NCBI RefSeq assembly: GCF_900172335.1
Contig: NZ_FWFX01000005.1
Location: 242,659 to 306,658 of the forward strand
Origin: Roseovarius albus
GTDB lineage: Bacteria; Pseudomonadota; Alphaproteobacteria; Rhodobacterales; Rhodobacteraceae
DNA length: 64,000 nucleotides
Direction: 5' to 3'
The notes below the pieces were generated by a model. The model did no database searches and was not told the origin of the DNA. It saw only the letters and a list, made by a program, of their open reading frames with translations. Made by a program: the position numbers and the translations under genes. Shown one piece after another: positions 54,737-63,060 of the stretch (the first letter of the stretch is position 1; every line of letters starts with the position of its first letter).

Positions 54737-55165
54737 ATGCTGACCATCGGAACCCTTGCCCGCAAAACCGGCACCAAAGTGCAGACCATCCGCTATTACG
54801 AGCAGATCGGCCTGATGAACGAACCGGGGCGTACCGCTGGGGGACAGCGTCGCTATACGCATGAGGATCTGGATAGGCTATCCTTCGTGCGTCACGGGCG
54901 GCAACTTGGGTTTTCGCTGGAGGCGATCCGCGACCTTCTGGGGTTGGCAGATCATCCGGAACAATCCTGCTCTGAGGCGGATTCGATTGCGCAACAGCAA
55001 CTGATCCAGGTGCAGCAACGAATCTTACGGCTCAAGGCGTTGGAAAAAGAGCTCAAACGTATGATCGCTGATTGTAGCGGCGGGCAAAGTAAAGACTGCC
55101 GCGTACTCGAAGTGTTGCGCGACCATTCGGAATGCCTGACTGATCACGCCAACATTGGCGAATAA
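54737..55165 (+). CDS. MerR-family regulator with divalent-metal Cys pattern
   Basis: 142 residues. The winged helix-turn-helix is LTIGTLARKTGTKVQTIRYYEQIGLM at the start, followed by a coiled dimerisation helix (residues 80-112). Metal ligands can be proposed: Cys78 (position equivalent to Cys79 of ZntR, Ser in CueR), Cys113 and Cys121 in a C-x7-C loop, plus Cys133. Cys at position 78 favours divalent ions (Zn, Cd, Pb, Hg) over Cu(I). No exporter gene adjoins it; a strong terminator follows, so it is a single-gene unit. Confidence 0.85.
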   Translation: MLTIGTLARKTGTKVQTIRYYEQIGLMNEPGRTAGGQRRYTHEDLDRLSFVRHGRQLGFSLEAIRDLLGLADHPEQSCSEADSIAQQQLIQVQQRILRLKALEKELKRMIADCSGGQSKDCRVLEVLRDHSECLTDHANIGE

Positions 55166-55199
55166 CGCGCTGAGTATCCCACCGTTTATGTTTCATGAT

Positions 55200-55224
55200 G
55201 CCCACCTCTTGTGGGGTGGGTTTA
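55200..55224 (+). terminator. Rho-independent terminator of the MerR gene
   Basis: CCCACCTC, loop TTGT, GGGGTGGG (8 bp with one G-U wobble) is followed by TTTATGTCCATTTTAT. It lies 35 bp after the MerR stop and separates it from the TetR-led operon. Confidence 0.75.
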
Positions 55225-55303
55225 TGTCCATTTTATCAGGCGCTTACATCTAGTTCATTGTGCCGTTCAAAATTCTGTCTTGCGAAGGGTTGAAAATCAA
55301 TAT

Positions 55304-55319
55304 TTATACAAACGTATAA
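55304..55319. promoter_or_regulatory. TetR-type operator upstream of the arginine-catabolism operon
   Basis: TTATACAAACGTATAA has perfect 6-bp arms and a 4-nt centre, 24-39 bp upstream of the ATG at 55343. TTGCGA at 55280 and TTATAC at 55304 could be the -35 and -10 (18-bp spacer), so the operator would cover the -10. Confidence 0.55.
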
Positions 55320-55342
55320 CTATTAGAAACCCAGAAACACGC

Positions 55343-55993
55343 ATGTCCGAAAACGAGCCAAAATTCCGGCGCGAGCCAGCGCAGCAACGCAAAGAAGCGT
55401 TGATTGAGGCGACTCTGACCCTGATTGCCGAGCAAGGCATTCGGGGCGCGACGGTGCGTGAAATTGCCAAGCGAGCCGAGGTCACCCAAGGACTGATCCG
55501 GCATTATTTTTCGTCCAAGGAAGAGCTGATCAGCGCCGCATATGAATACCACATGAAGGTTATGACCCAGTTGACCGAAGGGACCGATCTTCAGGCAAAC
55601 ACTTCTGGTAAGACGCGTTTGGTGCGTTTCGTTGAAAGCGGGCTGACGCCACCGGTGGTGGACCCAAGGGCGGTCTCCTTGTGGGCAGGTTTTTTGAACA
55701 AGGTACGCGCGGACGCGCAGATGTTTGAAATTCACGAACAGACCTACCACGACTTTCGTGGCCGGCTTGAAGCGTTGATTGGGGAGGCATTGAACGAGGC
55801 AAACATTCTCATCACGCCACCCCGCCTGCGCAGTTTGGCCATTGCTTGCAACGCCGTGATGGACGGGTTGTGGATGGAAGGCGGCGCACTGCCAGATGCT
55901 TTCGAGCCAGAAGAGCTGCCGCGCATCGGGCTCGAATCGATCAGCGCGATCATCGGGTTGGAACTCACACAGACAACAGAAGGCCAGTCATGA
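55343..55993 (+). CDS. TetR-family regulator (BetI-like)
   Basis: 216 residues from the ATG at 55343; a GTG-type extension upstream would cross the terminator and operator. Helix-turn-helix: QQRKEALIEATLTLIAEQGIRGATVREIAKRAEVTQGLIRHYFSSKEELISAAYEYH in outline, residues 14-70. The C-terminal half (WAGFLNKVRADAQMFEIHEQ, RLRSLAIACNAVMDGLWMEGG) is BetI-like. Its stop overlaps the aminotransferase start by 4 bp, so it is co-transcribed and likely autoregulates the operon through the palindrome at 55304. Confidence 0.85.
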   Translation: MSENEPKFRREPAQQRKEALIEATLTLIAEQGIRGATVREIAKRAEVTQGLIRHYFSSKEELISAAYEYHMKVMTQLTEGTDLQANTSGKTRLVRFVESGLTPPVVDPRAVSLWAGFLNKVRADAQMFEIHEQTYHDFRGRLEALIGEALNEANILITPPRLRSLAIACNAVMDGLWMEGGALPDAFEPEELPRIGLESISAIIGLELTQTTEGQS

Positions 55994-57177
55994 GACAGAC
56001 AGCAATAACAAAACGCCTTGCAGGCTTGGGTGGCGCCAAGTGGGAAGTCTATTCAAAGGCCAAAGACCTGGTGGCGCAGGGCCAAGACATTATCGAGATG
56101 ACCATTGGTGAGCCGGATGTTTCTGCCCCAGCGGAGCTGGTTGAGGCTGCGGTTGATTCCCTGCAACGCGGGCGCACGACCTATTCGAATGGCCGCGGTG
56201 AGGCGGGGCTGCGCAATGCCTTGGCTGAACGCTACTCCCAAAGCACCGGTCGCGCCATCACTGCAGATCAGGTTCTGTGCTTTCCGGGCACGCAAACAGC
56301 CCTTTACGCCGTGCTAATGGGCGTGGCCGAGGCGGGCAACGAGGTGCTGGTCGGGGACCCGATGTATGCCACCTACGAGGGCGTCATCCGCGCCAGCGGA
56401 GCCGATGTCGTGCCCGTACCGCTGCGCCCAGAAAACGGGTTTCGCATCTCGGCAGAGGATATCGCCACCCGGATTACGCCCAAAACTTCGGCCATCTTGC
56501 TGACCACGCCCCACAATCCGACCGGGGCAGTTTTGACCGATGTGGACGTTGAGGCCATCGGCAAGCTGGCAATTGAGCATGACTTGTGGATCATTTCGGA
56601 TGAGGTTTATGATCAACTGATCTTTGACGGATCGGCCTTCTCCTCGCCCCTGGCTCGCGCTGAACTGGCTGAACGCGTTGTCGTTGTCTCCTCGATTTCC
56701 AAATCACACGCCGCTCCGGGTTTTCGTAGTGGTTGGTGTGTAGGCTCCGAGGCCTTTACCGAGGCGCTGCTGCCCCTGTCCGAGACCATGCTATTCGGCA
56801 ACCAGCCCTTCATCGCAGATGCCACGGAAAGGGCCATTCGCGAAGGCTCAAGCGTGGCGGCTGGAATGGCACAACGTTATTCCGCGCGTGTTGATCGCTT
56901 GCAGGCACTGCTGTCGAAAGAGACACAACTTCGGGTGCTGCGGCCACAGGCGGGCATGTTCGCGATGATCGAAGTGTCGGCCACCGGCATGAACGGCAAC
57001 GACTATGCCTTGCACTTGCTGGAACACGGCAAGGTCGCGGTCATGCCTGGCACCTCGTTCGGCATGACGGTAGACAATTGGGTGCGTGTCGCCCTGACGG
57101 TTGATGATGAAACCTTTGCAACCGCGTGCGACCGCATCGTCGCCCACGCAAATCAGTTACAGTTGGAGGCAACATGA
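55990..57177 (+). CDS. Class I/II aminotransferase, arginine:pyruvate transaminase-like (AruH-like)
   Basis: 395 residues from the ATG at 55990 (ATGA overlap with the TetR stop). PLP-binding Lys is in SSISKSHAAPGFRSGW near residue 238, with TIGEPDVSAPAE near 37, LTTPHNPTGAVLTD near 172 and IISDEVYDQLIFDGS near 200. Compared from memory with Pseudomonas AruH it shares the VPVPLRPENGFR stretch, SKSHA, and PQAGMFAMIEV near the end. With the AruI-like gene directly downstream, transamination of arginine or a methylated arginine is the best reading. Other substrates remain possible. Confidence 0.75.
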   Translation: MRQTAITKRLAGLGGAKWEVYSKAKDLVAQGQDIIEMTIGEPDVSAPAELVEAAVDSLQRGRTTYSNGRGEAGLRNALAERYSQSTGRAITADQVLCFPGTQTALYAVLMGVAEAGNEVLVGDPMYATYEGVIRASGADVVPVPLRPENGFRISAEDIATRITPKTSAILLTTPHNPTGAVLTDVDVEAIGKLAIEHDLWIISDEVYDQLIFDGSAFSSPLARAELAERVVVVSSISKSHAAPGFRSGWCVGSEAFTEALLPLSETMLFGNQPFIADATERAIREGSSVAAGMAQRYSARVDRLQALLSKETQLRVLRPQAGMFAMIEVSATGMNGNDYALHLLEHGKVAVMPGTSFGMTVDNWVRVALTVDDETFATACDRIVAHANQLQLEAT

Positions 57178-58772
57178 CAAGTATTGGAGAAGCGCTGGTA
57201 TCCCAGCTGGTTGAACGTGAGGTTGAGGTCGTTTTTGGAATCCCCGGAGTGCACACGGTTGAGCTTTATCGTGGACTGGCCTCATCGGGTATCCGCCATG
57301 TCACGCCACGGCATGAACAGGGGGCTGGCTTTATGGCCGATGGCTATGCGCGTGTCTCGGGCAAGCCGGGTGTGGCTTTTGTGATCACCGGTCCGGGGTT
57401 GGCCAATACGCTCACAGCAATGGGTCAGGCTCGGGCGGACAGCGTGCCTATGCTAGTGGTCTCTGGTGTGAACACCCGCGCGAGCCTTGGCAAAGGGCTG
57501 GGTCATCTGCACGAATTGCCAGACCAACGTGCTATGGCAAGAACCGTGGCCCTGTTGTCTGAACGGATTGAGGGATCTGAGGATCTATTGCCAGCACTGG
57601 AGCGGGCTTTTGCCCCGTTTGAGGCGGGGCGTCCGGGTCCAACTCATATCGAGATACCGCTTGATGTTGCCGGCGCTGAGTATTCAGAGGCGGACCACGA
57701 CAATGCATCGTCAAATGGTGGCATCGTCAACCCCATTCAAGTCACACAAGCTGTTAACCTTCTGGCTGACGCAAAGGCCCCGGTCATTCTGGCCGGTGGT
57801 GGAGGTCGGCGGGCCGCAGAAGGTATCGTTGCATTGGCCGAAATGCTGGATGCGCCCGTGGTGCAAACCGTGAATGCGCGCGGGATTATGCACAAGCACC
57901 CGCTGGGCGTGCCCGCTAGCCCAAGCCTGAAATCGGTGCAGGCCTTGATAGAAGAGGCGGACGTGGTGTTGGCCCTAGGAACCGAATTAGGTCAGACTGA
58001 TTACGATATGTATGCCACTGGCGAAATGGCCAAGGTGTCATCTTTGATACGGGTGGATTTGTGCCCGGAACAATTGGCCCGACAGGATGCTGAACTATCG
58101 ATTGTAGGGGATGCTGCACTTGTTGTGCAGGCCATGCTGGCAAGTCTTGATGGGCAAACCACATCGGCCAACGGCGCTGACCGCGCGGCAAAGACACGAC
58201 AAGCTGCCTATGACGAAATTGGCCCAGAGTATCGCGCGCTCTGCGAGGTGCTGGATGCGATGCGTGATGCTGTTCCAGGTGCCTTGACCGTTGGCGATTC
58301 AGTTTATCCGATCTATGCGGGCAACATGTATTATGACCACGACCGCCCCGGTGGTTGGTTCAATGCCGCCACTGGATTTGGTGCGCTGGGATACGGAATC
58401 CCGGCGGCCATCGGTGCGGCCCTGGCCGATCCGTCTGCACCCGTGATCTGCATCGCCGGGGATGGCGGGGCGCAGTTCAGTCTGCCAGAGCTGATGTGTG
58501 CCGTGGATGAAAAGCTACCAATTACCTTCGTGATCTGGAATAACTTCGGCTATCAGGAAATCGCCACCTCGATGCAGGCGGTTGGGGTTACCGTTCTGGG
58601 CTGTGATCCGACACCGCCGGACTTTGAGCATGTCGCCCGGTCGTGCGCGATGCCGTTCTGGCGCATCGGGCCCGACCCCGCACTTGTGGCCGAGACGCTT
58701 CAATCCGCGCAATCGGTTGATGGCCCAAGGCTAATCGAAATCCGTGCCCCAAACCAATCGCATTCTGCGTGA
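57174..58772 (+). CDS. TPP-dependent 2-ketoarginine decarboxylase-like (AruI-like)
   Basis: 532 residues from the ATG at 57174 (4-bp overlap). N-terminal MTSIGEALVSQLVEREVEVVFGIPGVHTVELYRGLASSG is close, in outline, to 5-guanidino-2-oxopentanoate decarboxylase. The catalytic Glu is in TPRHEQGAGFMADGYARV near residue 50, and the TPP site is IAGDGGAQFSLPELMCAV near 423 with FVIWNNFGY near 448. In Pseudomonas AruI decarboxylates 2-ketoarginine to 4-guanidinobutyraldehyde. The next dehydrogenase and guanidinobutyrase steps are not encoded in this window. Confidence 0.82.
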   Translation: MTSIGEALVSQLVEREVEVVFGIPGVHTVELYRGLASSGIRHVTPRHEQGAGFMADGYARVSGKPGVAFVITGPGLANTLTAMGQARADSVPMLVVSGVNTRASLGKGLGHLHELPDQRAMARTVALLSERIEGSEDLLPALERAFAPFEAGRPGPTHIEIPLDVAGAEYSEADHDNASSNGGIVNPIQVTQAVNLLADAKAPVILAGGGGRRAAEGIVALAEMLDAPVVQTVNARGIMHKHPLGVPASPSLKSVQALIEEADVVLALGTELGQTDYDMYATGEMAKVSSLIRVDLCPEQLARQDAELSIVGDAALVVQAMLASLDGQTTSANGADRAAKTRQAAYDEIGPEYRALCEVLDAMRDAVPGALTVGDSVYPIYAGNMYYDHDRPGGWFNAATGFGALGYGIPAAIGAALADPSAPVICIAGDGGAQFSLPELMCAVDEKLPITFVIWNNFGYQEIATSMQAVGVTVLGCDPTPPDFEHVARSCAMPFWRIGPDPALVAETLQSAQSVDGPRLIEIRAPNQSHSA

Positions 58773-58788
58773 GAGATCGAAACACGCC

Positions 58789-59571
58789 ATGACAGACCCA
58801 ACTTTCGAGTTCTCCCGCGCGATCACCCGTCGCCCAGCAGCCAGCATCACCCACGGCTTGCGCGCGGAGGACATCGGCACGCCTGATTTGGCCCAGATGC
58901 AGGCTGCACATGACCATTACGTTTCCACATTGAAGAATGCCGGTGCCGAGGTCATTGAACTGCCTCCTCTGGAGGATTTTCCGGATTCGGTTTTTGTCGA
59001 AGACACAACGCTTTGCCTCCAGCCTGGCGCGGTGATGATGCGCCCCGGCGCGCCAAGCAGATTGGGTGAAGTAGCGCAAATGGAGCCCGCCATTCGTGCG
59101 GTCTTTGATGATGTCCGCCAGATCAAGGGACCCGGGCATATCGAAGGTGGCGACATTCTTGTCACCGGGCGTGAAATCCTTGTCGGGCGCTCAGATCGCA
59201 CAGATTCTACCGGCGTGGCAGAGCTGACCGGAATCGTTGCTGATTGGGGTTATACAGTGCGCGAAGTTTTCACCCCACCCGGCGTGCTGCATTTCAAGAC
59301 CGACTGCTCTTTGCTGGATGGCGAGACGATCTTATCAACCAAGCGCCTTGATGCGTCGGGGTGTTTCAAAGGCTACCGCGTCTTACACGTGCCTGAAGGT
59401 GAAGAGGCCGCAGCCAATGCCATCAGGTTCAACCAGTTTGTTGTCAGCCCTGCAGGTTTTCCGCATACCGCCGAAATGCTGTGCCAGAATGGGTATGATG
59501 TGGTCGAAATCAACAATACAGAATGTGCCAAGCTGGATGGCGGCATGTCTTGTTTGTCACTAAGGTTCTGA
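58789..59571 (+). CDS. DDAH-family hydrolase (dimethylargininase-like)
   Basis: 260 residues from the ATG at 58789; a longer start at 58744 lies inside the AruI-like gene. Dimethylarginine dimethylaminohydrolase landmarks are clear: FSRAITRRPAASITHGLR at residue 8, DFPDSVFVEDTTLCL near 62, the catalytic His in GPGHIEGGDILV near 122, and the nucleophile Cys in LDGGMSCLSLRF at the C-terminus. DDAH yields citrulline and dimethylamine (or methylamine) from methylarginines. It is the third enzyme gene of the operon, 16 bp after the AruI-like gene, so methylarginine use is suggested. Confidence 0.85.
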   Translation: MTDPTFEFSRAITRRPAASITHGLRAEDIGTPDLAQMQAAHDHYVSTLKNAGAEVIELPPLEDFPDSVFVEDTTLCLQPGAVMMRPGAPSRLGEVAQMEPAIRAVFDDVRQIKGPGHIEGGDILVTGREILVGRSDRTDSTGVAELTGIVADWGYTVREVFTPPGVLHFKTDCSLLDGETILSTKRLDASGCFKGYRVLHVPEGEEAAANAIRFNQFVVSPAGFPHTAEMLCQNGYDVVEINNTECAKLDGGMSCLSLRF

Positions 59572-59612
59572 GCGTCGCGCATTCTAGCTATGACTGGCCA
59601 TGAAAAATTGCG

Positions 59613-60485
59613 TCAGTCGTTGTTCAAAATGGCCGCGCCAACATGATCAACCAGATGTTTGCGCAGGGCGTTGACGGTTCGGTTTTGCCGACCCTTTGAG
59701 CGATATATAGTCAGCTCAGTTGGTGGCAAATCAGGGAAACCGTCTTCAGAATGCAGCACCCTCAAATCCGAAGTGACCGCACCTGCCGGTAGGATGGAAA
59801 CCCCCAGCCCGGATTTTAAAGCAACCCGAACGGCGGCCACACTGGTGGTCGACAAGGTCTCTTTCCATTCTCGCCCGATCGCGTTTAATGCCGCCTCGCC
59901 CGCAGCTCGGAACGGGCAGGGCGGGATGAACAGGATCAAACGAACAGGGTCGAGCGCATCGATGTCAAACTCCCGCCCAATCGCCCAGTAAAGTGGCTCA
60001 CGCCAGATTTTGGTTGGTGGGTCTCTATCAGGATCGCGAATAGCTAGCGCTATATCGAGATGTCCCAATTTGATCTTTTCGCGCAGCATGGAACTATAAC
60101 CGACACAAATTTCTAGTTTCACCTGGGGATTCAGACGGCTGAAGAGGCAAATGACCTCTTGCAGCTTATCGGTCGCAAACCATTCAGGGATACCGATCCT
60201 GACCACGCCCGTTAGTTCAGGGGCCGCTACCTTTTGAAACGCCTCGGCGGACATATCAACGATGTTTTTTGCGTATGAGAATAAGGCTTGGCCGCTTCCG
60301 GTCAGCTCGAGCTTGCGGGCGTGACGTTCAATCAGTTTTTGCCCGACCCGATCCTCAAGGCGCTTGAGCTGCATGCTGACAGCGGGTTGCGTTCTGTGCA
60401 ATTTCTCGCTGGCATGTGTAAAGCTTCCTGTCTCAACAACAGAGACAAAGGCTTCTAGAAGCTCAATATCAAGCCGTGGTGGCAT
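59613..60485 (-). CDS. LysR-family transcriptional regulator
   Basis: 290 residues. The N-terminal helix-turn-helix is LDIELLEAFVSVVETGSFTHASEKLHRTQPAVSMQLKRLEDRVG in outline, residues 5-48. The effector domain starts near 90 (GVVRIGIPEWFATDKLQEV) and contains LGHLDIALAIRDPDRDPP and LKSGLGVSILPAG. LrhA-like in length and pattern. It is divergent from the EgtD-like methyltransferase gene with a perfect LysR-type box between them, so it very likely controls that gene. Co-inducer unknown. Confidence 0.87.
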   Translation of the reverse strand: MPPRLDIELLEAFVSVVETGSFTHASEKLHRTQPAVSMQLKRLEDRVGQKLIERHARKLELTGSGQALFSYAKNIVDMSAEAFQKVAAPELTGVVRIGIPEWFATDKLQEVICLFSRLNPQVKLEICVGYSSMLREKIKLGHLDIALAIRDPDRDPPTKIWREPLYWAIGREFDIDALDPVRLILFIPPCPFRAAGEAALNAIGREWKETLSTTSVAAVRVALKSGLGVSILPAGAVTSDLRVLHSEDGFPDLPPTELTIYRSKGRQNRTVNALRKHLVDHVGAAILNND

Positions 60486-60495
60486 AATTCAACCT

Positions 60496-60512
60496 TATAA
60501 CGAACCGTTATA
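60496..60512. promoter_or_regulatory. LysR-type box between LysR and methyltransferase genes
   Basis: TATAACGAACCGTTATA has perfect 7-bp arms around AAC and includes T-N11-A. It lies 11 bp from the LysR start and 88 bp upstream of the methyltransferase start, the usual place for a shared LysR recognition site. Confidence 0.65.
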
Positions 60513-60599
60513 CGCTATCACAATTACCGATTACAGGGTTTTGTATCAAGTGTTTAACCATACTGACATGTCGAAACCCAAAGAAATTAGAGGATCGTA

Positions 60600-61634
60600 A
60601 TGTCCGAAGCGCTTAAAACCAAATACTTATCCAATCTTGAACAACGAGAAGTTTACAACTTCGATGGACCCTTAAGGGCCAGTGTTGGACGAGCGTTGCA
60701 ACTCCATTTAGGTGACGATGCAGGGCAGGTCATCCTTCAGGAGAACGTAGATAAGTACCAAGGCGATGAGGTCGGGGCTGCAAAAGATCTCACTGAGGTG
60801 TTCAACATTATGAAGCAGCTCAATGCCGAAGGGCTCTCGAATCCGGGCTTGGGCCGATTAGAGCCCAACAGTAAAAACTTTGGTCAGGCGCTCGACGAAA
60901 GCCTGAAAGACGTCGCGCAACGATGTGAGGGGCGGCCTCTGACCTATGTTGAACTGGGCCCCGAGCCCTCGAAGACATCACATATCCTGAAGCGTTTGCG
61001 TGCTCTTGGGATAGACATTGCATCCTATACGGGTGTAGATATTAACCCGACTTCGGAAACAGAAATGAGATCCGTGCTGCAGGACACATTACCAAACGAC
61101 AAAATCAATTATCAGACAGTTCCCTTTGAATCTTTTAACACCCAGAGTTTACAAGGTGAGAATACGCAGGTTCTGGTGACGATGCTGGGTTTTCAGGAAG
61201 GCAATGAAGACCCGGCCACAATCGCAGATTGGTTTAAGTCGATGATGACGCCCGGCGATCTATTGCTGTCGGAAATGCAGCTTTATGCTGAGGACCGGCA
61301 TGCGGACATCCAAACGCTTTATCACCACCCGTCGATGCGCCGTTTTTCGAAAATCGCCCTGACCCGTGCGCTGGGCAACCTGTTCTCCGACTATCACAGC
61401 TATCTTGTTCCCGTTGAACTGGCCGATGGTCACCAGATGCAGGCCATGATTTTGTGTGAGCAACTCAAAGATCGCGATGATCACGTAACTTTCGTGACAA
61501 ACTATTGCCTGAAATACTCCAAAGAAGAATTCCGACGTTACAGAGAGCTGAGCGGAGCTTTTAACGTTGTTAGCGAAACCTATACTGGCGATGAAACCAT
61601 CGTCTTCCAGCTTTCTCAGCGTGTCGGTGACTGA
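60600..61634 (+). CDS. EgtD-family (Methyltransf_33) SAM-dependent methyltransferase, divergent
   Basis: 344 residues, AGAGGA upstream of the ATG. The C-terminal ~230 residues resemble histidine N-alpha-methyltransferase EgtD: VELGPEPSKTSHIL near 117 (EgtD ELGSGTSxKT, here one residue shorter and without the glycine pair), TGVDINPTSETEM near 144 with the SAM-binding Asp147, MLGFQEGNEDP near 196 (Asn202), and the DLLLSEMQLYAED run. By my alignment the EgtD residues Glu282 and Ser284, which grip histidine's imidazole, are Asn301 and Cys303 here. No EgtB is encoded, so the substrate is probably not histidine. An MFS gene follows. Confidence 0.65.
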   Translation: MSEALKTKYLSNLEQREVYNFDGPLRASVGRALQLHLGDDAGQVILQENVDKYQGDEVGAAKDLTEVFNIMKQLNAEGLSNPGLGRLEPNSKNFGQALDESLKDVAQRCEGRPLTYVELGPEPSKTSHILKRLRALGIDIASYTGVDINPTSETEMRSVLQDTLPNDKINYQTVPFESFNTQSLQGENTQVLVTMLGFQEGNEDPATIADWFKSMMTPGDLLLSEMQLYAEDRHADIQTLYHHPSMRRFSKIALTRALGNLFSDYHSYLVPVELADGHQMQAMILCEQLKDRDDHVTFVTNYCLKYSKEEFRRYRELSGAFNVVSETYTGDETIVFQLSQRVGD

Positions 61635-62805
61635 CGCGGCGGTCATATTACACCCGGCCAAGGTCATCCCGGCTGGTATCGCTATTGTTGGAGTGACCTA
61701 TGGTCTGGCCAGATATGCATATGGTCTGTTTCTGCCCTACATGCAGGAGGACCTGATGCTCTCGACCGAGGTCAGCGGCCTGATTGCGGGAATCTCCTAT
61801 TTTGGCTATCTGGCGGCCACCTTGATTGGGGCCGGTGTGTCCGCCAGGTTTGGGGCCAGGCTGCCCGTCGTCATTGGTGGGTTGGCGGCTGCCATCGGCA
61901 TGGGCTGTATCGCGACGGCCTCATCGGCTTGGGCACTGGGGGTGGGCGTGTTCATCGCGGGTGCCAGCCCGGGTCTGGCCTATCCGCCGCTATCAAAAAT
62001 CATTCTGCGTCATGTTGAGGAAACCCATCGCGAAAAGTCTTATGCATGGATCAATAGTGGCACGGGCTTTGGTGTTCTGCTTGCGGGTCCGGTCGCGTTA
62101 TTTGCCGGTGTAGATTGGCGGCTGGCGTGGGGGATCTTTGCAAGTCTGGCTTTGCTTGCAACATTCTGGAATCTGAGTCTGTTGCCGAAGCCGCAGAATT
62201 CCCAAGCCGGAGCCCAAAGAGCCTTCAGTTTTTCTGCAGCTCTTCGACGCAATGCATTTGGTCTATTTGCGGTCGCATTTTTGTTCGGTCTGGTGACATC
62301 AGTTTATTGGACCTTCGCCGTAGATTTGCTGGTGCGCGGCAATGGCTGGTCATCAGAAAATGCCGCCATGTTCTGGATTGTGGTCGGCGTCGCTGGAATA
62401 TTGGGCTGTTTTGCGGGTCATCTGGTGCAGGTGATCGGTGTAAAGATCTGCTTTGTCATTGGCGCGCTCATCCTAGCCAGTGCTTTTTTGATGTTGCCAA
62501 TGGCACCTCATATACCCGCTTTGGTCTTCCTATCCGCCGCTATATTTGGCGCAACCTTTATAGGCATTACTGCGCTGTTCGGTATCGCAAGCATTTATCT
62601 TTACAATGATCAGCCTGAAATCGGGTTTGGTATTGTCTTCTTCCTGATATCCCTTGGTCAACTTGTTGGACCGATTGGCGGCGGTTTTGCCATTGTTTCC
62701 TTTGGGATAAGCAATGTATTTCTGGTGACAGCCGCGTGTTGTTCGCTACTTGCGATTATGGCGCCGATCGAAAATATCAAAAGCATGACGGATCGGGGTG
62801 CATAA
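61591..62805 (+). CDS. MFS transporter (CynX/YbfB-like)
   Basis: About 404 residues with twelve predicted membrane helices. The first helix begins VIPAGIAIVGVTYGLARYAYGLFLP, the A-like loop is SARFGARLPVVIGG near residue 90 and INSGTGFGVLLAGPVALFAG follows near 160. Start is ambiguous: ATG at 61591 or GTG at 61621 or 61627, all overlapping the methyltransferase end; I give the ATG. Co-transcription with the methyltransferase suggests transport of its substrate or product. Direction cannot be told from sequence. Confidence 0.82.
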   Translation: MKPSSSSFLSVSVTDAAVILHPAKVIPAGIAIVGVTYGLARYAYGLFLPYMQEDLMLSTEVSGLIAGISYFGYLAATLIGAGVSARFGARLPVVIGGLAAAIGMGCIATASSAWALGVGVFIAGASPGLAYPPLSKIILRHVEETHREKSYAWINSGTGFGVLLAGPVALFAGVDWRLAWGIFASLALLATFWNLSLLPKPQNSQAGAQRAFSFSAALRRNAFGLFAVAFLFGLVTSVYWTFAVDLLVRGNGWSSENAAMFWIVVGVAGILGCFAGHLVQVIGVKICFVIGALILASAFLMLPMAPHIPALVFLSAAIFGATFIGITALFGIASIYLYNDQPEIGFGIVFFLISLGQLVGPIGGGFAIVSFGISNVFLVTAACCSLLAIMAPIENIKSMTDRGA

Positions 62806-62947
62806 CAGCGCCTTATATCATCTCGCGGTTGGTGAATTTTTTCTGATTTGATCTCCTGAGCCCTTCAGGGCTTAATTCAACCTGAGACTGCAGGTATTAC
62901 AGCATTATCGCCTAAGGCTTACAGGGCCCTTTCTATTATTAATCTTT

Positions 62948-62983
62948 AAGTCGGTTGCCTGAAAAAAGTCGGTTGCCTGAAAA
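62948..62983. repeat. Perfect 18-bp tandem repeat
   Basis: AAGTCGGTTGCCTGAAAA occurs twice head to tail, without mismatch, in the 255-bp gap between the MFS and XRE genes. It could be a replication-slippage duplication or a paired binding site; nothing else was seen in this gap. Confidence 0.85.
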
Positions 62984-63060
62984 GCGATTGCGAAAGCAGC
63001 AGTTGGAGAAATGGAAATCAGATTTGCAAGAAGTTGCAATTGCCCGTTTGGAGAATCGTT

